From assembly GCA_941918925.1 (NCBI GenBank), contig OW799233.1:76635797-76699796 (forward strand): 64,000 nucleotides of DNA, written 5' to 3'. Source of the stretch: Phyto melanocephala (Eukaryota; Arthropoda; Insecta; Diptera; Rhinophoridae). The notes beneath the pieces are model-generated. The model ran no database searches and was not told the origin of the DNA. It saw only the letters and a program-made list of their open reading frames with translations. Positions 1-11,114 of the stretch are shown here, piece by piece. Numbering within the stretch: the stretch's first letter is position 1; each line of letters begins with the position of its first letter. The position numbers were made by a program, and so were the translations under genes.

Positions 1-1379
1 TCCTAAAACACAAGATTCGCAAAACAATTTATCCTTAGACTCAACTGAACCAATACCATGTACCATAGAAGACAATTTTTGAACTTGTGAAACATTTAGG
101 TGTCCCAACCTGAGGTGCCATAAATTAAGTAGACTTTTCTGAGCTGTTACACCTACATAAGCACTACTTAAACAATTTAAGCTAAATTCATAAAGATTAC
201 CAGACCTCATACCATGTAAGCACAAAATTCCAGATTTATAGATTTTTACTTTACCAATTTCAAATACTATTTTAAAGCCAACATCTTCTAATCGACGTAT
301 TGAAAGCAGGTTGCATTTAAGGTCCTTACATAACAGCACATCTTTGATTTGACATTTTACAACTTTTCCGTCCATTAATAGTGCTCATCATTGATGCTCT
401 GATACACACATTATTTTTCGCTACATTTATAAAAACTGGATCATCAAGCTTTTGGAGACTTTTAAAAAAATGTTCATCTTTAGCCATATGGTCACTAGCT
501 CCAGAGTCTAGTATCCATTTCATTGTTGAACTTACGGTTGAACCTATATTAGCTGTTTCTGCAACAAAACTAATACTCTTATTCTCTGTATCAGCTGTAT
601 GACCATTTTGTTTAGATTGATCACGCTTCAACCTAAAGCAATTCTTGTTCTTGTGACCCTTCTTGCCGCAATAATGACATTTCCATTTAAAAGTGGTTTT
701 CATTGCAACATTTTCAACAGATGAATCTTGATTGCAGTAGTTTTTCCATTTTCTATCTTCTTCCAAATGACGATTCTTGACAAACTCCATTTCAAGTGTT
801 TCCGGATTTATCGTTTCAATTGCTGTAATAACGGCATTAAATGATTTAGGTAATATTAACAATAAATGGCATATAATATCAAGTTTTTCCAATTTCGCCC
901 CTGAAGAAACCAACTGTCTCATCAAACCATCAAAATTTAAGAAATGTACTTCCAAATTTTCTGTTTCATCACGCTTCATCGTTAAAAGCTTTTTACGCAG
1001 AAACAACTGACTTGACACGCTCTTATTCGCAAATACTTGGTAAAGTAAAGTAAAGAATTCAGAACAGCAAATGCAGTTTTACCGTCCTTCACATATTCTA
1101 GATATGAATCTCCAATGCGACGTATTATAATTGACTTGGCCTTTTTGTCATGATTACAAAGATCGGCAATCTTCACAGGATCTGACTCAGTTTATACAAT
1201 ATTCTTCAATATTCAATATTATTCAATACAATATTCAATATTATTCAATATTCTTCTTCGATAAATTTTCGCAAACCATGTTCGTCCAGAACTACTTCCA
1301 AGCGAAACTTCCAGTTATCGAAATTACGACCATCAAACAATTGTACAGCAAAGATTTCTTCGGTCATGTCTGGGCCCAT
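1..1379 (-). pseudogene. Ty1/copia retrotransposon, gag to GAG-pre-integrase (runs off left edge)
   Basis: Minus-strand copia-type Gag-Pol. Gag probably starts at the ATG at 1367 (MTEEIFAVQLFDGRNF), just after the primer binding site. Its N-terminal part ends at a stop within an AT repeat (1186-1253) and resumes as SDPVKIADLCNHDKKAKS. A CCHC zinc knuckle (CHYCGKKGHKNKNC, about 643-684) binds RNA in this family. The aspartic protease motif WILDSGASDHM lies near 484-515. A frameshift near 365-375 moves the frame, after which translation is open to base 1 through a GAG-pre-integrase zinc motif (LWHLRLGHLN, then CESC). Integrase and RT would lie left of the window. The copy is dead: at least one frameshift and one stop. 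The superfamily is certain, the exact lineage is not. Confidence 0.93.
1186..1253. repeat. ATATTGAATA-type repeat expansion inside copia gag
   Basis: Short imperfect repeats of ATTCAATATT run for about 65 bases inside the gag coding region. On the coding strand they follow FIEEE and supply the stop codon that ends the N-terminal Gag piece. Family members read straight through here, so this is probably a post-insertion microsatellite expansion. Confidence 0.7.
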
Positions 1380-1383
1380 AACC
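1370..1383 (-). promoter_or_regulatory. Copia primer binding site (initiator tRNA-Met)
   Basis: The plus strand reads CTGGGCCCATAACC. From what I recall of copia, this is the anticodon-arm segment of initiator tRNA-Met whose half-molecule primes its minus-strand DNA. It lies directly upstream of the gag start at 1367, where a PBS should be, so the 5' LTR should lie just to its right. Confidence 0.75.
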
Positions 1384-1576
1384 AATTAAAAAAATAGACA
1401 GCGATTGAAGAAATTTTCTTTTATACAAAAGTTTATTTAAAAGAACAATTTATGTGTTTATTGTATAAGTTTTGATAACGACTAAATTAAAATAAAGAAA
1501 ACGTATTCAAAAGAAAATTATTTTCATTTTGACATAAAAACCAGAGGTAAATACAAAACCGTATTAAATTGTAGTA
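1384..1576 (-). other. Probable remnant of copia 5' LTR
   Basis: AT-rich sequence next to the PBS. Position suggests the U5/R part of the copia 5' LTR, but no clean TG...CA ends and no second LTR are visible. The right boundary is arbitrary, at the end of the next ORF. Confidence 0.35.
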
Positions 1577-2500
1577 TTACTTAACACATTCTTCATCTTC
1601 ATTATCGGGATCGTACGTCTTTTGCGACCAAATTTCAGTTACCAGCGAATCGAGCCTTTTGCCTTTATGTCGCGTTTCCATTGGCATTGCCACTTGATGG
1701 AAGCGCTCGCCATGTTCATCCGACTCTGAGGCTAGCTGCTTGCTGAAGTATTCGAGATGGTGATGCAAGAAGTGAATTTTGAGGGACATATTCACTCCAA
1801 TTTTCTGGAAGTAGTGCAACATCTTGGTCACAAGAGCGGGGTAATTGTGTGCTCGCGTACTTCCTAAAAAATATCGTATGACTTTCTTCACTGGCCTCCA
1901 CGCAAAGTAATCATTACCATCTAAAGCGCCTTTAAATTCCTTTGATTTCATGAGCTTTCGTATATCTGGCCTCATTAGTCCCTTTATATCTTGGCAGTAA
2001 AGAAATGTGTTTCCTTCGTTGAGTGTGTAGTACCGTTGGAATAGCAATTGTCGTCTTCGATATCCGGTGACTTTGACATTAGGCTCCAAATTGTTGCCTT
2101 CTTTCAAAAGCTGGGTAAGTTTTTCTGCTTCACGTTGAGAAAGGTTTAATTCTGCAACAATCTTGTCCATTCTTGCTTGTGATATTGGAATTATTTTGTT
2201 CGATGGGCCGGCTTCTGGTGTTGGCTTATAGGTGAAATCCGATTGATCTATTGTTTCAATAGAAAAAGAAGTTTCTCTGTCAGGACGTGGAAGCGGTGGA
2301 ATTGGTATTTCATGCGAATGCGGTAGAGTATTTGTGCACTTTTAACAGATATGTTTAAGGCCTTTACGATGTATTCCACATATTTTGTTTGCGCAAGCGT
2401 AACAGTTGTCGGAATTGTGCTCTCCCAGCAAAACGCCGGGACACGTATAACTTCTTTTTTACCGATATAACTTTCCCCGGTAGTTTGAACCCTTCCCGAT
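1577..2500 (-). pseudogene. Arthropod repeat protein family 'T', copy 1, internally deleted
   Basis: The open frame 2170-1577 encodes 197 aa. It has an N-terminal block (LNLSQREAEKLTQLLKEG, LEPNVKVTGYRRR, FLYCQDIKGLM), then jumps directly to RPDIRKLMKSKEF, then NMSLKIHFLHHHLEYF and SDEHGERFHQ. From memory of a family common in arthropod genomes, about 200 residues are missing between KGLM and RPDIRKLM; copy 2 at 28.3-29.2 kb retains that middle part. Upstream the same frame continues to about 2440 through a Cys/His segment (NSDNCYACANKIC) and PHSHEIPIPPLPRPD, broken by one stop near 2343. I cannot name the family; it behaves like a mobile-element protein, and its biochemical role is unknown to me. 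The deletion is in frame, so the short ORF is still open. Confidence 0.6.
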
Positions 2501-2530
2501 CACTTTGTCGCACAGTGTTATGTAAAAATA

Positions 2531-3657
2531 ATAAAAATTAACTCAAAAAGTATGATGGAACGAAATTTCGCATGCGACATGTCGCGTTCGACGGTGATTA
2601 AAATTAAATATAAAATAAACTACTTAATATTTTTGAATAAAATAAATAACATTATTAAGCCACATCAATGTCTAATATTTTAAAATTATTCGCATGAAAA
2701 TATTACTTTAGCTATCGATGAAATCAGCGTGTTATATAAAAACAAGTAAGAGCGCTATATTCGGCCGTGCCGAATCTTATATACCCTTCACAACGTGAAG
2801 TCATGCAATAACTTTTGTTATTCATGCAATAACAATTGTTTGTATCACTATTCATCTCATATAAAATACGTACATATGTATATACTGGTTAGAATAAATG
2901 TGGTATCGAATCCCAGCTGAGCCAAAAAAAATTATTTTATTTTTTTTAATATATTATTTATATTTTATTATTTTTTTTATATTTTTTTAATTTTTTTTAA
3001 AAAATTTTTTTTTTAATTTTTTTTCTTATTTTTTTTTTATTTTTAATATATTTTTTTTTGTAATTGTTTTTTTTTTGGTATGCTTTTTACATATATTTAT
3101 CTATGTATGTTGTTGTTGTAACTGTGTAAAAAAACGAGGTGGTCGTGGTTTTTTGCGCATATCTCAGAAAGTTATGGGGCGATTGTGCAAATTTCAATAG
3201 CGATTCATTCCTGGATATTTCCAAGAGATTGATATCATATACAGATCTGAGGAACATAAAGTTGCTTCTAAAAGTTGATTTCAACCAACACAAGGACAGA
3301 CGGGCAGACGGATAGACGGTCAGGGCTTAATCGACTCCTCTTTCCTCCGCTTTCAGAAAATATATACTTTATGGGGTCGGAAATGAAAATTGTAGAAATT
3401 ACAAACGGAATGTCAAAGCTATATATACCCTTGTGCACCACAGGTGAAGGGTATAATAAAAAAATTAACTCAAAAAGTATGATGGAACAAAATTTCGCAT
3501 GCGACATGTCGCGTTCGACGGTGATTAAAATTAAATAAAAAGTAAACTACTTAATATTTTTGAATAAAATAAATAACATTATTAAGCCACATCAATGTCT
3601 AATATTTTAAAATTATTCGCATGAAAATATTCCTTCAGCTATCGATGAAATCAGCGT
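2531..3657. repeat. Direct duplication (about 195 bp) on both sides of a Helentron
   Basis: Bases about 2536-2730 and 3461-3657 are nearly identical direct repeats. Both contain the palindrome GCGACATGTCGC followed by GTTCGACGGTGATT, and both end CGATGAAATCAGCGT. They flank the Helentron at 2743-3456. A second, truncated Helentron in the same orientation follows the right copy, so the layout is a tandem duplication with a unit of about 925 bp. Confidence 0.85.
2743..3456 (-). mobile_element. Helentron-like non-autonomous element, subfamily H1
   Basis: In the element's sense it starts ATACCCTTCACC near 3456 and ends at 2743 with GGCACGGCCGAATATAGC...CTTACTTG. Hallmarks: a 5' terminal ATACCCTTCAC matched by an inverted GTGAAGGGTAT about 45-55 bp before the 3' end; a 3' hairpin ATTCGGC-ACG-GCCGAAT; an internal A/T homopolymer core and a GTTGTTGTTGTAA microsatellite. 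These fit the INE-1/DINE-1 (Helentron-associated) class. It is non-coding and needs Rep/helicase in trans. Confidence 0.85.
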
Positions 3658-3856
3658 TTGATTTGTTTACTTTAAAAGCTACTTCTATTTTTGTCGCATT
3701 TCTGTAATTATCTTGAAAACGAACAATTAGTTACAGTCAAATATAGCACTACTTATAGTGCTAATCAAGTGCTATAAGCTTCACGTTTTGTCAAAGTAAA
3801 ATCAAATAATGTTAAATGCGTACGAATGTCAGATTCTACATTGGAGAAATGCCCAT

Positions 3857-4348
3857 ATACAAAACATCCCATTGCAGAATTATAAATTGAGTTTACGTAC
3901 ATATATATGTATGTTTAAAAAAAAAAAAATAATAAAAAAAAATGTATTAAAAATAATAAAAAAAAAATTATAAAAAAAAAAAAAAATTATTAATATATAA
4001 AATAACTCCAACAACCGGTGTTGCTGTTGTAATTGTGAAAAAAAACGATTTGGTCGTGGTTTTTTTGCTCATATCTCAGAAAGTTATGGGGCGATTGTGC
4101 TGAATTCCAATAGCTATTCATTCCCGAATATTTCCAAAAGATTGATACCATACACAGATCTAAGGAACATATAGTTGCTTCTAAAAGTTGATTTCAACCA
4201 ACACACGGACAGACGGTCAAGGCTTAATCGACTCCTCTATTCATAAGCTTTCAGAAAATATATACTTTATGGGGTCAGAAATGAAAATTGTAGAAATTAC
4301 AAACGGAATGACAAAGCTATATATACCCTTGTACACCACAGGTGAAGA
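3857..4348 (-). mobile_element. Helentron H1, 3'-truncated copy, later split by the hAT composite
   Basis: Body of an H1 element lacking the 3' hairpin end. It starts (window left) at the segment equivalent to ACATACATACGTAAA and continues to CACAGGTGAAGA at 4348. Its last four bases (GTAT) lie at 12691-12694, on the far side of the composite hAT element, which inserted within the last dozen bases of this copy. Confidence 0.75.
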
Positions 4349-5612
4349 TAGGGTTTCCATATTTGAACAGTGAGAAAAATGTACATTGAGGGGGAAAAAA
4401 CAGTACTTTTCAAAAAAAAACTACATATGTTTTAAAAATAAGTAAAAAAATAACATAAAACACATACACAAAACTATGAGAACGTAACAAAAAATATTGC
4501 ATTTGTTTCGAACTACAAATAGTATCTTAAGTTACTAACGTGGTCAAAAACACAAATTAAACGTCGTTTTTTGATATATATGCACTATATTTTCAAACTT
4601 AATTTTGAAAATGATCTAATATATTGCAAAAGTTATTAATTAAATTTCAAAAATAGTAAATAGAATTTCGAAATTAGTAATTGAATTTCAAAAACTACGA
4701 GTTGAATTTTGAAATCATCTATAATATGTAAATTAAATTGATTTGTTTCTTCAAATGACAACAATATTCCATTAATACTTTTGGAATACTATTTATAACG
4801 TAAAAAATATCACTTGTAATTGACAAATTATCAATTTTTAAGTAGACTTAGGGCCATTATTACAACTTGCCGTTAGCTAAAGGCAGGATTTGGTTTGGCA
4901 GATAAATGGCTTTGCATTATAAACCCTTAATTTATTATTTCTTTATTCATTAAATATTATTAAAATTAATAATAATAACAATAAAAAAATGAAAGTTGTA
5001 ATAATGCAAAGCTATTTATCGAGCAGACAAAATCCTACCTATAACTAAAGGTAAGTTGTAATAATGGCACTTAATCTATCATGCATAAAAATTGTTATTG
5101 TACTTAAAATAAATATTTAACAATATTTAAGGAAATTTATATTTAGGCTCAACAAAAAGAAAACATTTCTTGTTAAAGTCGACTATATATTTTTAATAAT
5201 TTTTTTGAAGTTCATTTTAAAGACAATAACAATTTTTATGAACAATAAAGCAAAGTCTACTTTAAAATTGATAATTTGTCAATTACAATTGATATTTTTT
5301 AAGTAATATATAGTAATCCAAAAGTATTAATTAAATATTGTTTTTAAAAGAAATTCTAAAAAAAATCAATTAAATTTTTAATTCAAAAATAAATTATAAA
5401 TATTTATCCCTTTTTTTGTATACATTTAACAATACAATTTTTCCTGTTTAATTCTTCAAAAAATTACAAAATTCAATACATGTATATCCAAAAACAGTAC
5501 AAATATAAAAAAACAGTACTTTTTCGCATTGTTTTAGGTATTGTGAATATAACAGTACATATTACAAAAAACAGTACATGTACTGTTTAAACCAGTACGA
5601 ATGGCAACGCTA
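4349..5612 (+). mobile_element. Non-autonomous hAT-like MITE, copy 1
   Basis: 1,264 bp with TIRs TAGGGTTTCCAT and ATGGCAACGCTA. The terminal parts read ACAGTACATGTACTG-like; the middle is A/T-rich and contains CAACTTGCCGTTAGC. Non-coding. It has no Helentron inserts, so it is the empty-site reference for the three Helentrons nested in copy 2. Confidence 0.8.
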
Positions 5613-5709
5613 AATGAATTTGATTAAAATAAGAGTTTTTTTCTATTAAATATTAAAGTGTTATTTCACGTCGATTTTAAATTAAGTTTTATTTATATTT
5701 AAATATATG

Positions 5710-6004
5710 TAATATTCAAATTTTAATCAGGCTCGAGTTCATATTAACATTCTTATTGTTACAAAGAATTTTTTTTTTTTTTGTGATAAATGAAAGAATA
5801 ATAATAATAACCAACATGCACCCACCGATCAAAGAGTGCTGATGATGAAATCGTAGCTGGTTTCGAAAATGGATTCCACTCGGCTAGTTGTCGGTAAAAA
5901 TATAATTTTTCAGATTATTCTTTCATTTATCACAAAAAAAAAAAATTCTTTGTAACAATAAGAATGTTAATATGAACTCGAGCCTGATTAAAATTTGAAT
6001 ATTA
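5710..6004. mobile_element. Fold-back MITE with 90-bp inverted arms
   Basis: Arms 5710-5807 and 5912-6004 are inverted copies of each other (TAATATTCAAATTTTAATCA at the left end). They enclose a spacer with GATCAAAGAGTGCTGATGAT and TCCACTCGGCTAGTTGTC. The same core occurs at about 6400-6480 and 27190-27260. No coding capacity. Confidence 0.8.
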
Positions 6005-6039
6005 GTTTAAACAGAAAAGTTCGATAAAATAAAAATTAA

Positions 6040-6386
6040 ATTTACGTAAGCACAGGGCACGGTGCAAACAATCATTAATTCACTGTTGGTCAATCAACAT
6101 TCAGTTGTACACTGACCTCACAGAAAAATAAAACAAATGATTATAAACATTGATTGTTAAAAACAATCATATCTGTTCTTATCGCTACCTAACTGGTGGC
6201 TAGAGCAGGACAATAATAGTGATAAAAATGAAAGATAATAACAAACAAAAGTAAAAGGGTTGCTGTTGGGCAAAAAAAAAATTTTAATCTAACTCATTGT
6301 GGTAAAAATATATGAAAAAGGAAAACTAAAGTAGTTACCGAATTCAATTAACTTAAGTCCCGTGAGTTAAATAGATGATATTTACA
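6040..6386. repeat. Dispersed repeat shared with 43316-43600 (inverted)
   Basis: GGTGGCTAGAGCAGGACAAT, AAAGATAATAACAAACAAAA, GGGTTGCTGTTGGG and CTCATTGTGGTAAAAATATA recur, inverted and diverged, at about 43316-43580. The shared block extends into the CACCGATCAAAGAGTG core of the fold-back family. Non-coding; family unknown. Confidence 0.65.
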
Positions 6387-6632
6387 ACCAACATGCACCC
6401 ACCGATCAAAGAGTGCTGATGATGAAATCGTAGCTGGTTTCGAAAATGCATTCCACTCGGCTAGTTGTCGGTAAAAATATAATTTTTCAGATTATTCTTT
6501 CATTTATCACAAAAAAAAAAAAAAAAAAAATTCTTTGTAACAATAAGAATGTTAATATGAACTCGAGCCTGATTAAAATTCGAATATTAGTTTAAACAGA
6601 AAAGTTCGATAAAATAAAAATTAAATTTATAT
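6387..6632. repeat. Second copy of the right half of the fold-back element
   Basis: Repeats 5809-6044 in direct orientation, from ACCAACATGCACCCACCGAT through the right arm to GTTCGATAAAATAAAAATTA, with a longer A run. The left inverted arm is absent. Confidence 0.8.
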
Positions 6633-6913
6633 ATGTAATATAAATAAAAAATATTTTATATTAAATTTCTAGAAATTTTGTATCTTATAGATCTAGCTAA
6701 TTGAGTTTCTTCAGAAAACGTTTCAGTATTATAATCATCTTGACTACTGTCATTAGAAGAAGGTTCTAAATTTTCGTTTACACCAGGTTCCTAAATGCTT
6801 TTGTAAAAAATGCATATGTTGTCTAAAATGCAACATGCATTGATTATTTTTGTAGCTTTTTAAGGTCTGTAATGTAAGCCCCTTGAACCAATCATACGTC
6901 TAAATCGTTTTTT

Positions 6914-7800
6914 ATACCCGCCACAAATAAATGTTGGGTGTATTAATTTTGTATTCGGTTGTAACACATCGAAATATCCATTTTAGACCCCATAAAGTAT
7001 ATATATTCTGAATCTGGGTTTCATTTTATGACGACCTAGCTATGTCTGTCCGTCTGTTAAAAGCACGATAGAGGTCGGACCAGAATATTCCTTATACACA
7101 AGGTTTGTTTGGTATTGAAAATGGGCTAAATTGGAATATTAGGAAGAGAGTTATAGCTCGTAATTCAAGAGTAGGTTGAAAAACTAGTGTCCTTCCAAGA
7201 TCGAATTAAATGCAATTGTGTCCAAACGCATTGACGTAGAGTCATGAAATTTCGAATGTAGATTTCCTGAGTAAAAAAAAATTTTTCCTCAAAAATTGCC
7301 AAAATCCATGAATTAGGAAAGAAGTTATAGATACCGCGCAGTGTATTTTTCGGTAAATTTAAAACCTAATAAAACTGACAAAATTGGATGTATGATTCTG
7401 AAATTTCGCAACCATTGCTTTTTGGTGGAAGGCTTTGCACTTATGAAAAATAGATGCTACACGCCCACTTCTACGTCCACCTGCCATATAACACTTTATC
7501 TCAAATTCATAAAACTTCTCTATGAATAAAGATTTTGGAAGAATAAAGGACTATATTGAAATATCTAAGTTTTATTCATTAGCAGAAACTTTATTGACAC
7601 GCCTACTTTAACGTCCACTTTCATTGAAAAACGAAATTTACTAAAATATTTTACTAACATACCGATGTTATTCAAAGAAAGTGATACATATTTTAGTATA
7701 AAGAGATTATTCCATAGCGATTACTATTAATAACAAAATAATAAATTCTGAGCTATAAAAGTACATCAAAAGATTCGGCCGAATATAGTGCTCTTACTTG
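6914..7800 (+). mobile_element. Helentron-like element, subfamily H2 (short copy)
   Basis: Starts ATACCCGCCAC and ends GATTCGGCCGAATATAGTGC then CTTACTTG at 7800; the 3' hairpin stem is joined without a loop. It has the family segment ACACATCGAAATATCC and one partial unit of the ACGCC-rich internal repeat (7590-7620). It is part of the cargo of the hAT composite. Confidence 0.85.
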
Positions 7801-7919
7801 TTTTTTCTTATTTCGTTTTTAATTGAATTCTGATCAAATGATGTTGGTAAAGCAAAAAAAAAATGTTTCTTTTTTTGCCTAGCAAATTGCTAAGTTTAAT
7901 ACATAAATTTCAATTAATA

Positions 7920-8150
7920 CCTTTAACGTGTGTTGGTTGAAATCAACTTTTAGAAGCAACCATATGTTCCTTATATCTGTGAATGATATAAATCTTTTGG
8001 AAATATTAGGGAATGAATCGCTATTGAAATTCACAATTGACCCATAACTTTTTGAGATATGAGCAAATAAACACGACTGCCTCTGTTTTTTTTTCACAAT
8101 TAAAACAACATACATATATACTAGTTAGAGTAAACGAGTTTTTTATATAT
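7920..8150 (+). mobile_element. Helentron H1 internal fragment
   Basis: GTGTGTTGGTTGAAATCAAC, GGAAATATTAGGGAATGAAT and CATACATATATACTAGTTAG match the middle of H1. Both termini are missing. Confidence 0.75.
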
Positions 8151-8611
8151 TTTTTTTAAGTTTTTATGTTGAATTTTTTTGAATTATTAATTAAACAATG
8201 AATTATAATTAGAAAATAATATTTATGCCTTTTCCGTATTTTTTTATATTTTTATTTTTTGATTATTCTTACCTGCGCTATCTTTAGCTCTCTTTGTTGC
8301 ATCACTACAAGAGGGCGGGATGTTTACGCGCATAGTGTGAACGCACCCATTGTTTGGCGGTCTTACACTAGTTTCGTTTAAATGTTATAGTTTGTATGTA
8401 TCTATTGAAAAGCTCTGTTTGTTATTATTATTATTGTTTTATTATTTTTGTAAACCCCGAATTGTATGGTACGTACAATCCCCGTTTTTTAAGAAAAGAA
8501 TTTAATAAACCCAAGTTTTATTTTTTATTTTTTTATACTACTTTCTTGAAATATTTCGAGGAAAACAAATACTTTTGTTTGATTGAAATATTTTTTTATT
8601 TAATTAATTTA

Positions 8612-8850
8612 GGGTTTCAGAGTGCCCCTGTTGACCAGTCAGTAAAGGACAAGTCAGTTGTTTAGGGGTTGCGGGTTCGATTCCCGCCGGAGACTCTGGA
8701 ATTGTCTGCTTCTCTTTCTCTTCTATCCTAAACATTTCTATTCTTCTCTCTATTAAGGCGTCACAATGGACCGTAATGGTCTCCGAGTGAAGGTGTGAGG
8801 GTAACTTTGCACCAGCCTTAGCTACCTACCTACCTACCTACCTACCTACC
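8612..8850 (+). mobile_element. tRNA-derived SINE with (CTAC)n tail
   Basis: A pol III box B, GGTTCGATTCC, lies in a GCGGG...CCCGC T-arm (8671-8688). A weak box A is at about 8631-8648 (TTGACCAGTCAGTAAAGG). A roughly 130-bp unrelated body follows and ends in seven CTAC repeats. This is the structure of a tRNA-headed SINE. No target duplication could be found because a hAT MITE directly follows. Confidence 0.55.
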
Positions 8851-9067
8851 TAGGGTTGCCATATCTGAAAAGTGAAAAAAAGTACATTGAGGGGGAAAAA
8901 ACAGTACATGTTTTTATTTATTGACAACATAACTTTTACTTCAATACATTACATTTTTATTTAAAAAAAGTTAATAAGAAACATAAAAACATGTAAAAAC
9001 TATGAGAACATAACGGTGACTTAACTTTAAATTCAATACATCACATATGTTTTAAAAATAAGTAAAA

Positions 9068-9884
9068 CAAGTAAGAGCGCTATATTCGGCCGTGCCGAAT
9101 CTTATATACCCTTCACAACGTGTAGTCATGCAATAACAGTAGTTTGTATCACCATTCATCCCATATGAAATACCTACATACATATAAAAAACATACATAT
9201 ATAAAAACATCCCATTTTAAAATTATACATTTACTTATGTTATTTATGTTAAAAAAAAATTTAAAAAAAAATTTAAAAAAAAAAACATTAAAAAAAAATT
9301 TCAAAAAAAAAATTTTAAAAAATAATTAAAATATATATAATAAATATAAAACAAAAAAAATAAAAAAAAATATTAAAAAAAAATAATAAAAATATAAATA
9401 ATATATTAAATAAAAATAAAATAAAAAAAAATTATAAAAAAAAAATATAAAAAAATAAAAAAATTTTTTTTTTGGCTCAGCTGGGATTCTATGCCACGTT
9501 TTCTCTAACCAGTATACACGTTTGTATGTATGTATGTTGTTGTTGTAATTTTGTTTTTGTGAAAAAAAAAATCGAGGTGGTCGTGGGTTTTTGCTCATAT
9601 CTCAGTTGTTTATGTACCGATGTTTCTGATTTTCAATACCGATCTACTCCCGAACATTTCTGATATTTTAATACCTCACCCGAGTCCAAGCGATGTCGGG
9701 GGGCTTCAAAAAGTTGATTTCAACATACACACGGACAGACGGTCAGACTGACAGAGCTTAATCGACTCCCCTATTCATAAGCTTTCAGAAAATATACACT
9801 TTATGGGGTCGGAAATGAAAATTGTAGAAATTTCACACGGAATGACAAACCTATATATACCATTTTTCACTGTGTGAAGGGTAT
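9068..9884 (-). mobile_element. Helentron H1 nested in hAT copy 2 (first)
   Basis: Runs from CAAGTAAGAGCGC (3' end, at 9068) to GTGTGAAGGGTAT (9884). The flanks AAGTAAAA and AAAAATAACAT correspond to the uninterrupted AAGTAAAAAAATAACAT at 4441-4457 in hAT copy 1, which implies insertion with an AA/TT duplication. Confidence 0.88.
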
Positions 9885-11114
9885 AAAAATAACATAAAAC
9901 ACATATACAAAACTATGAGAACGTAACAAAAAATATTGCATTTGATTCAAAATGCAATACATGTATAGATCGAGTCGAACTACAAATAGTATCTTAAGTT
10001 ACTAACGTGGTCAAAAACACAAATTAAACGTCGTTTTTCGATATAGATATTAGTTTGAATAAACGAATTACCAATGCTTTAACATTTTTGACTGTATTTC
10101 AGAACTATGCACTATATTTTCAAACTAATTTTGAAAATGATCTAATGTATTTCAAAAGTTATTAATTAAATTTCAAAAATAGTAAATAGAATTTTGAAAT
10201 TGGTAATTGAATTTCAAAAACTACGACTTGAATTTTGAAATCATTTATAATATGTAAATTCAATTGATTTGTTTCTTCATATGACAACAATATTCCATTA
10301 ATACTTTTGGAATACTATTTATAACGTAAAAAATATCACTTGTAATTGACAAATTATCAATTTTTAAGTAGACTTAGGGCCATTATTCCAACTTGCCGTT
10401 AGCTAAAGGCAGGATTTTGTTTGGCAGATAAACGGCTTTGCATTATAAAGCCTTAATTTATTATCTCTTTATTCATTAAATATTATTAAAATTATTAATA
10501 ATAACAATAAAAAAATTAAAGTTGTAATAACTAAAGGCAAGTTGTAATAATGGCACTTAATCTATCAGCATAAAAATTGTTATTGTACTTAAAATCAATA
10601 TTTAACAATATTTAAGAAAATAATATTTACCTCAACAAAAAGAAAACATTTCTTGTTAAAGTCGACTATAATATTATTTTTAATAATTTTTTTGAAGTTC
10701 ATTTTAAAGACAATAACAATTTTTATGAACAATAAAGTAAAGCCTACTTTAAAATTGATAATTTGTCAATTACAATTGATATTTTTTAAGTAATATATAG
10801 TAATCCAAAAGTATTAATTAAATATTGTTTTAAAAAGAAATTCTAAAAAAAATGAATTGAATTTTTAAAATGAATACATTTGATAATTTTTTAAATTCAA
10901 TAAATAATTATACAACATAAATAGAGGTGGTATAGTTACATAAAAAAAATAATTTATGCTTCAAAAAAAGTTTATTCAAAAATAAATTATAAATATTTAT
11001 CCCTTTTTTGTACACATTTAACAATACAATTTTTTCCTATTTCATTCTTCAAAAAATTACAAAATTCAATACATGTATATCCAAAAGCAGTACAAAAACA
11101 GTACAAATATAAAA

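Noticed and set aside
9144..9663. Lys- and Phe-rich ORFs on both strands
   Set aside because: They are translations of the A/T homopolymer core and microsatellite of a Helentron, repeated in every copy.
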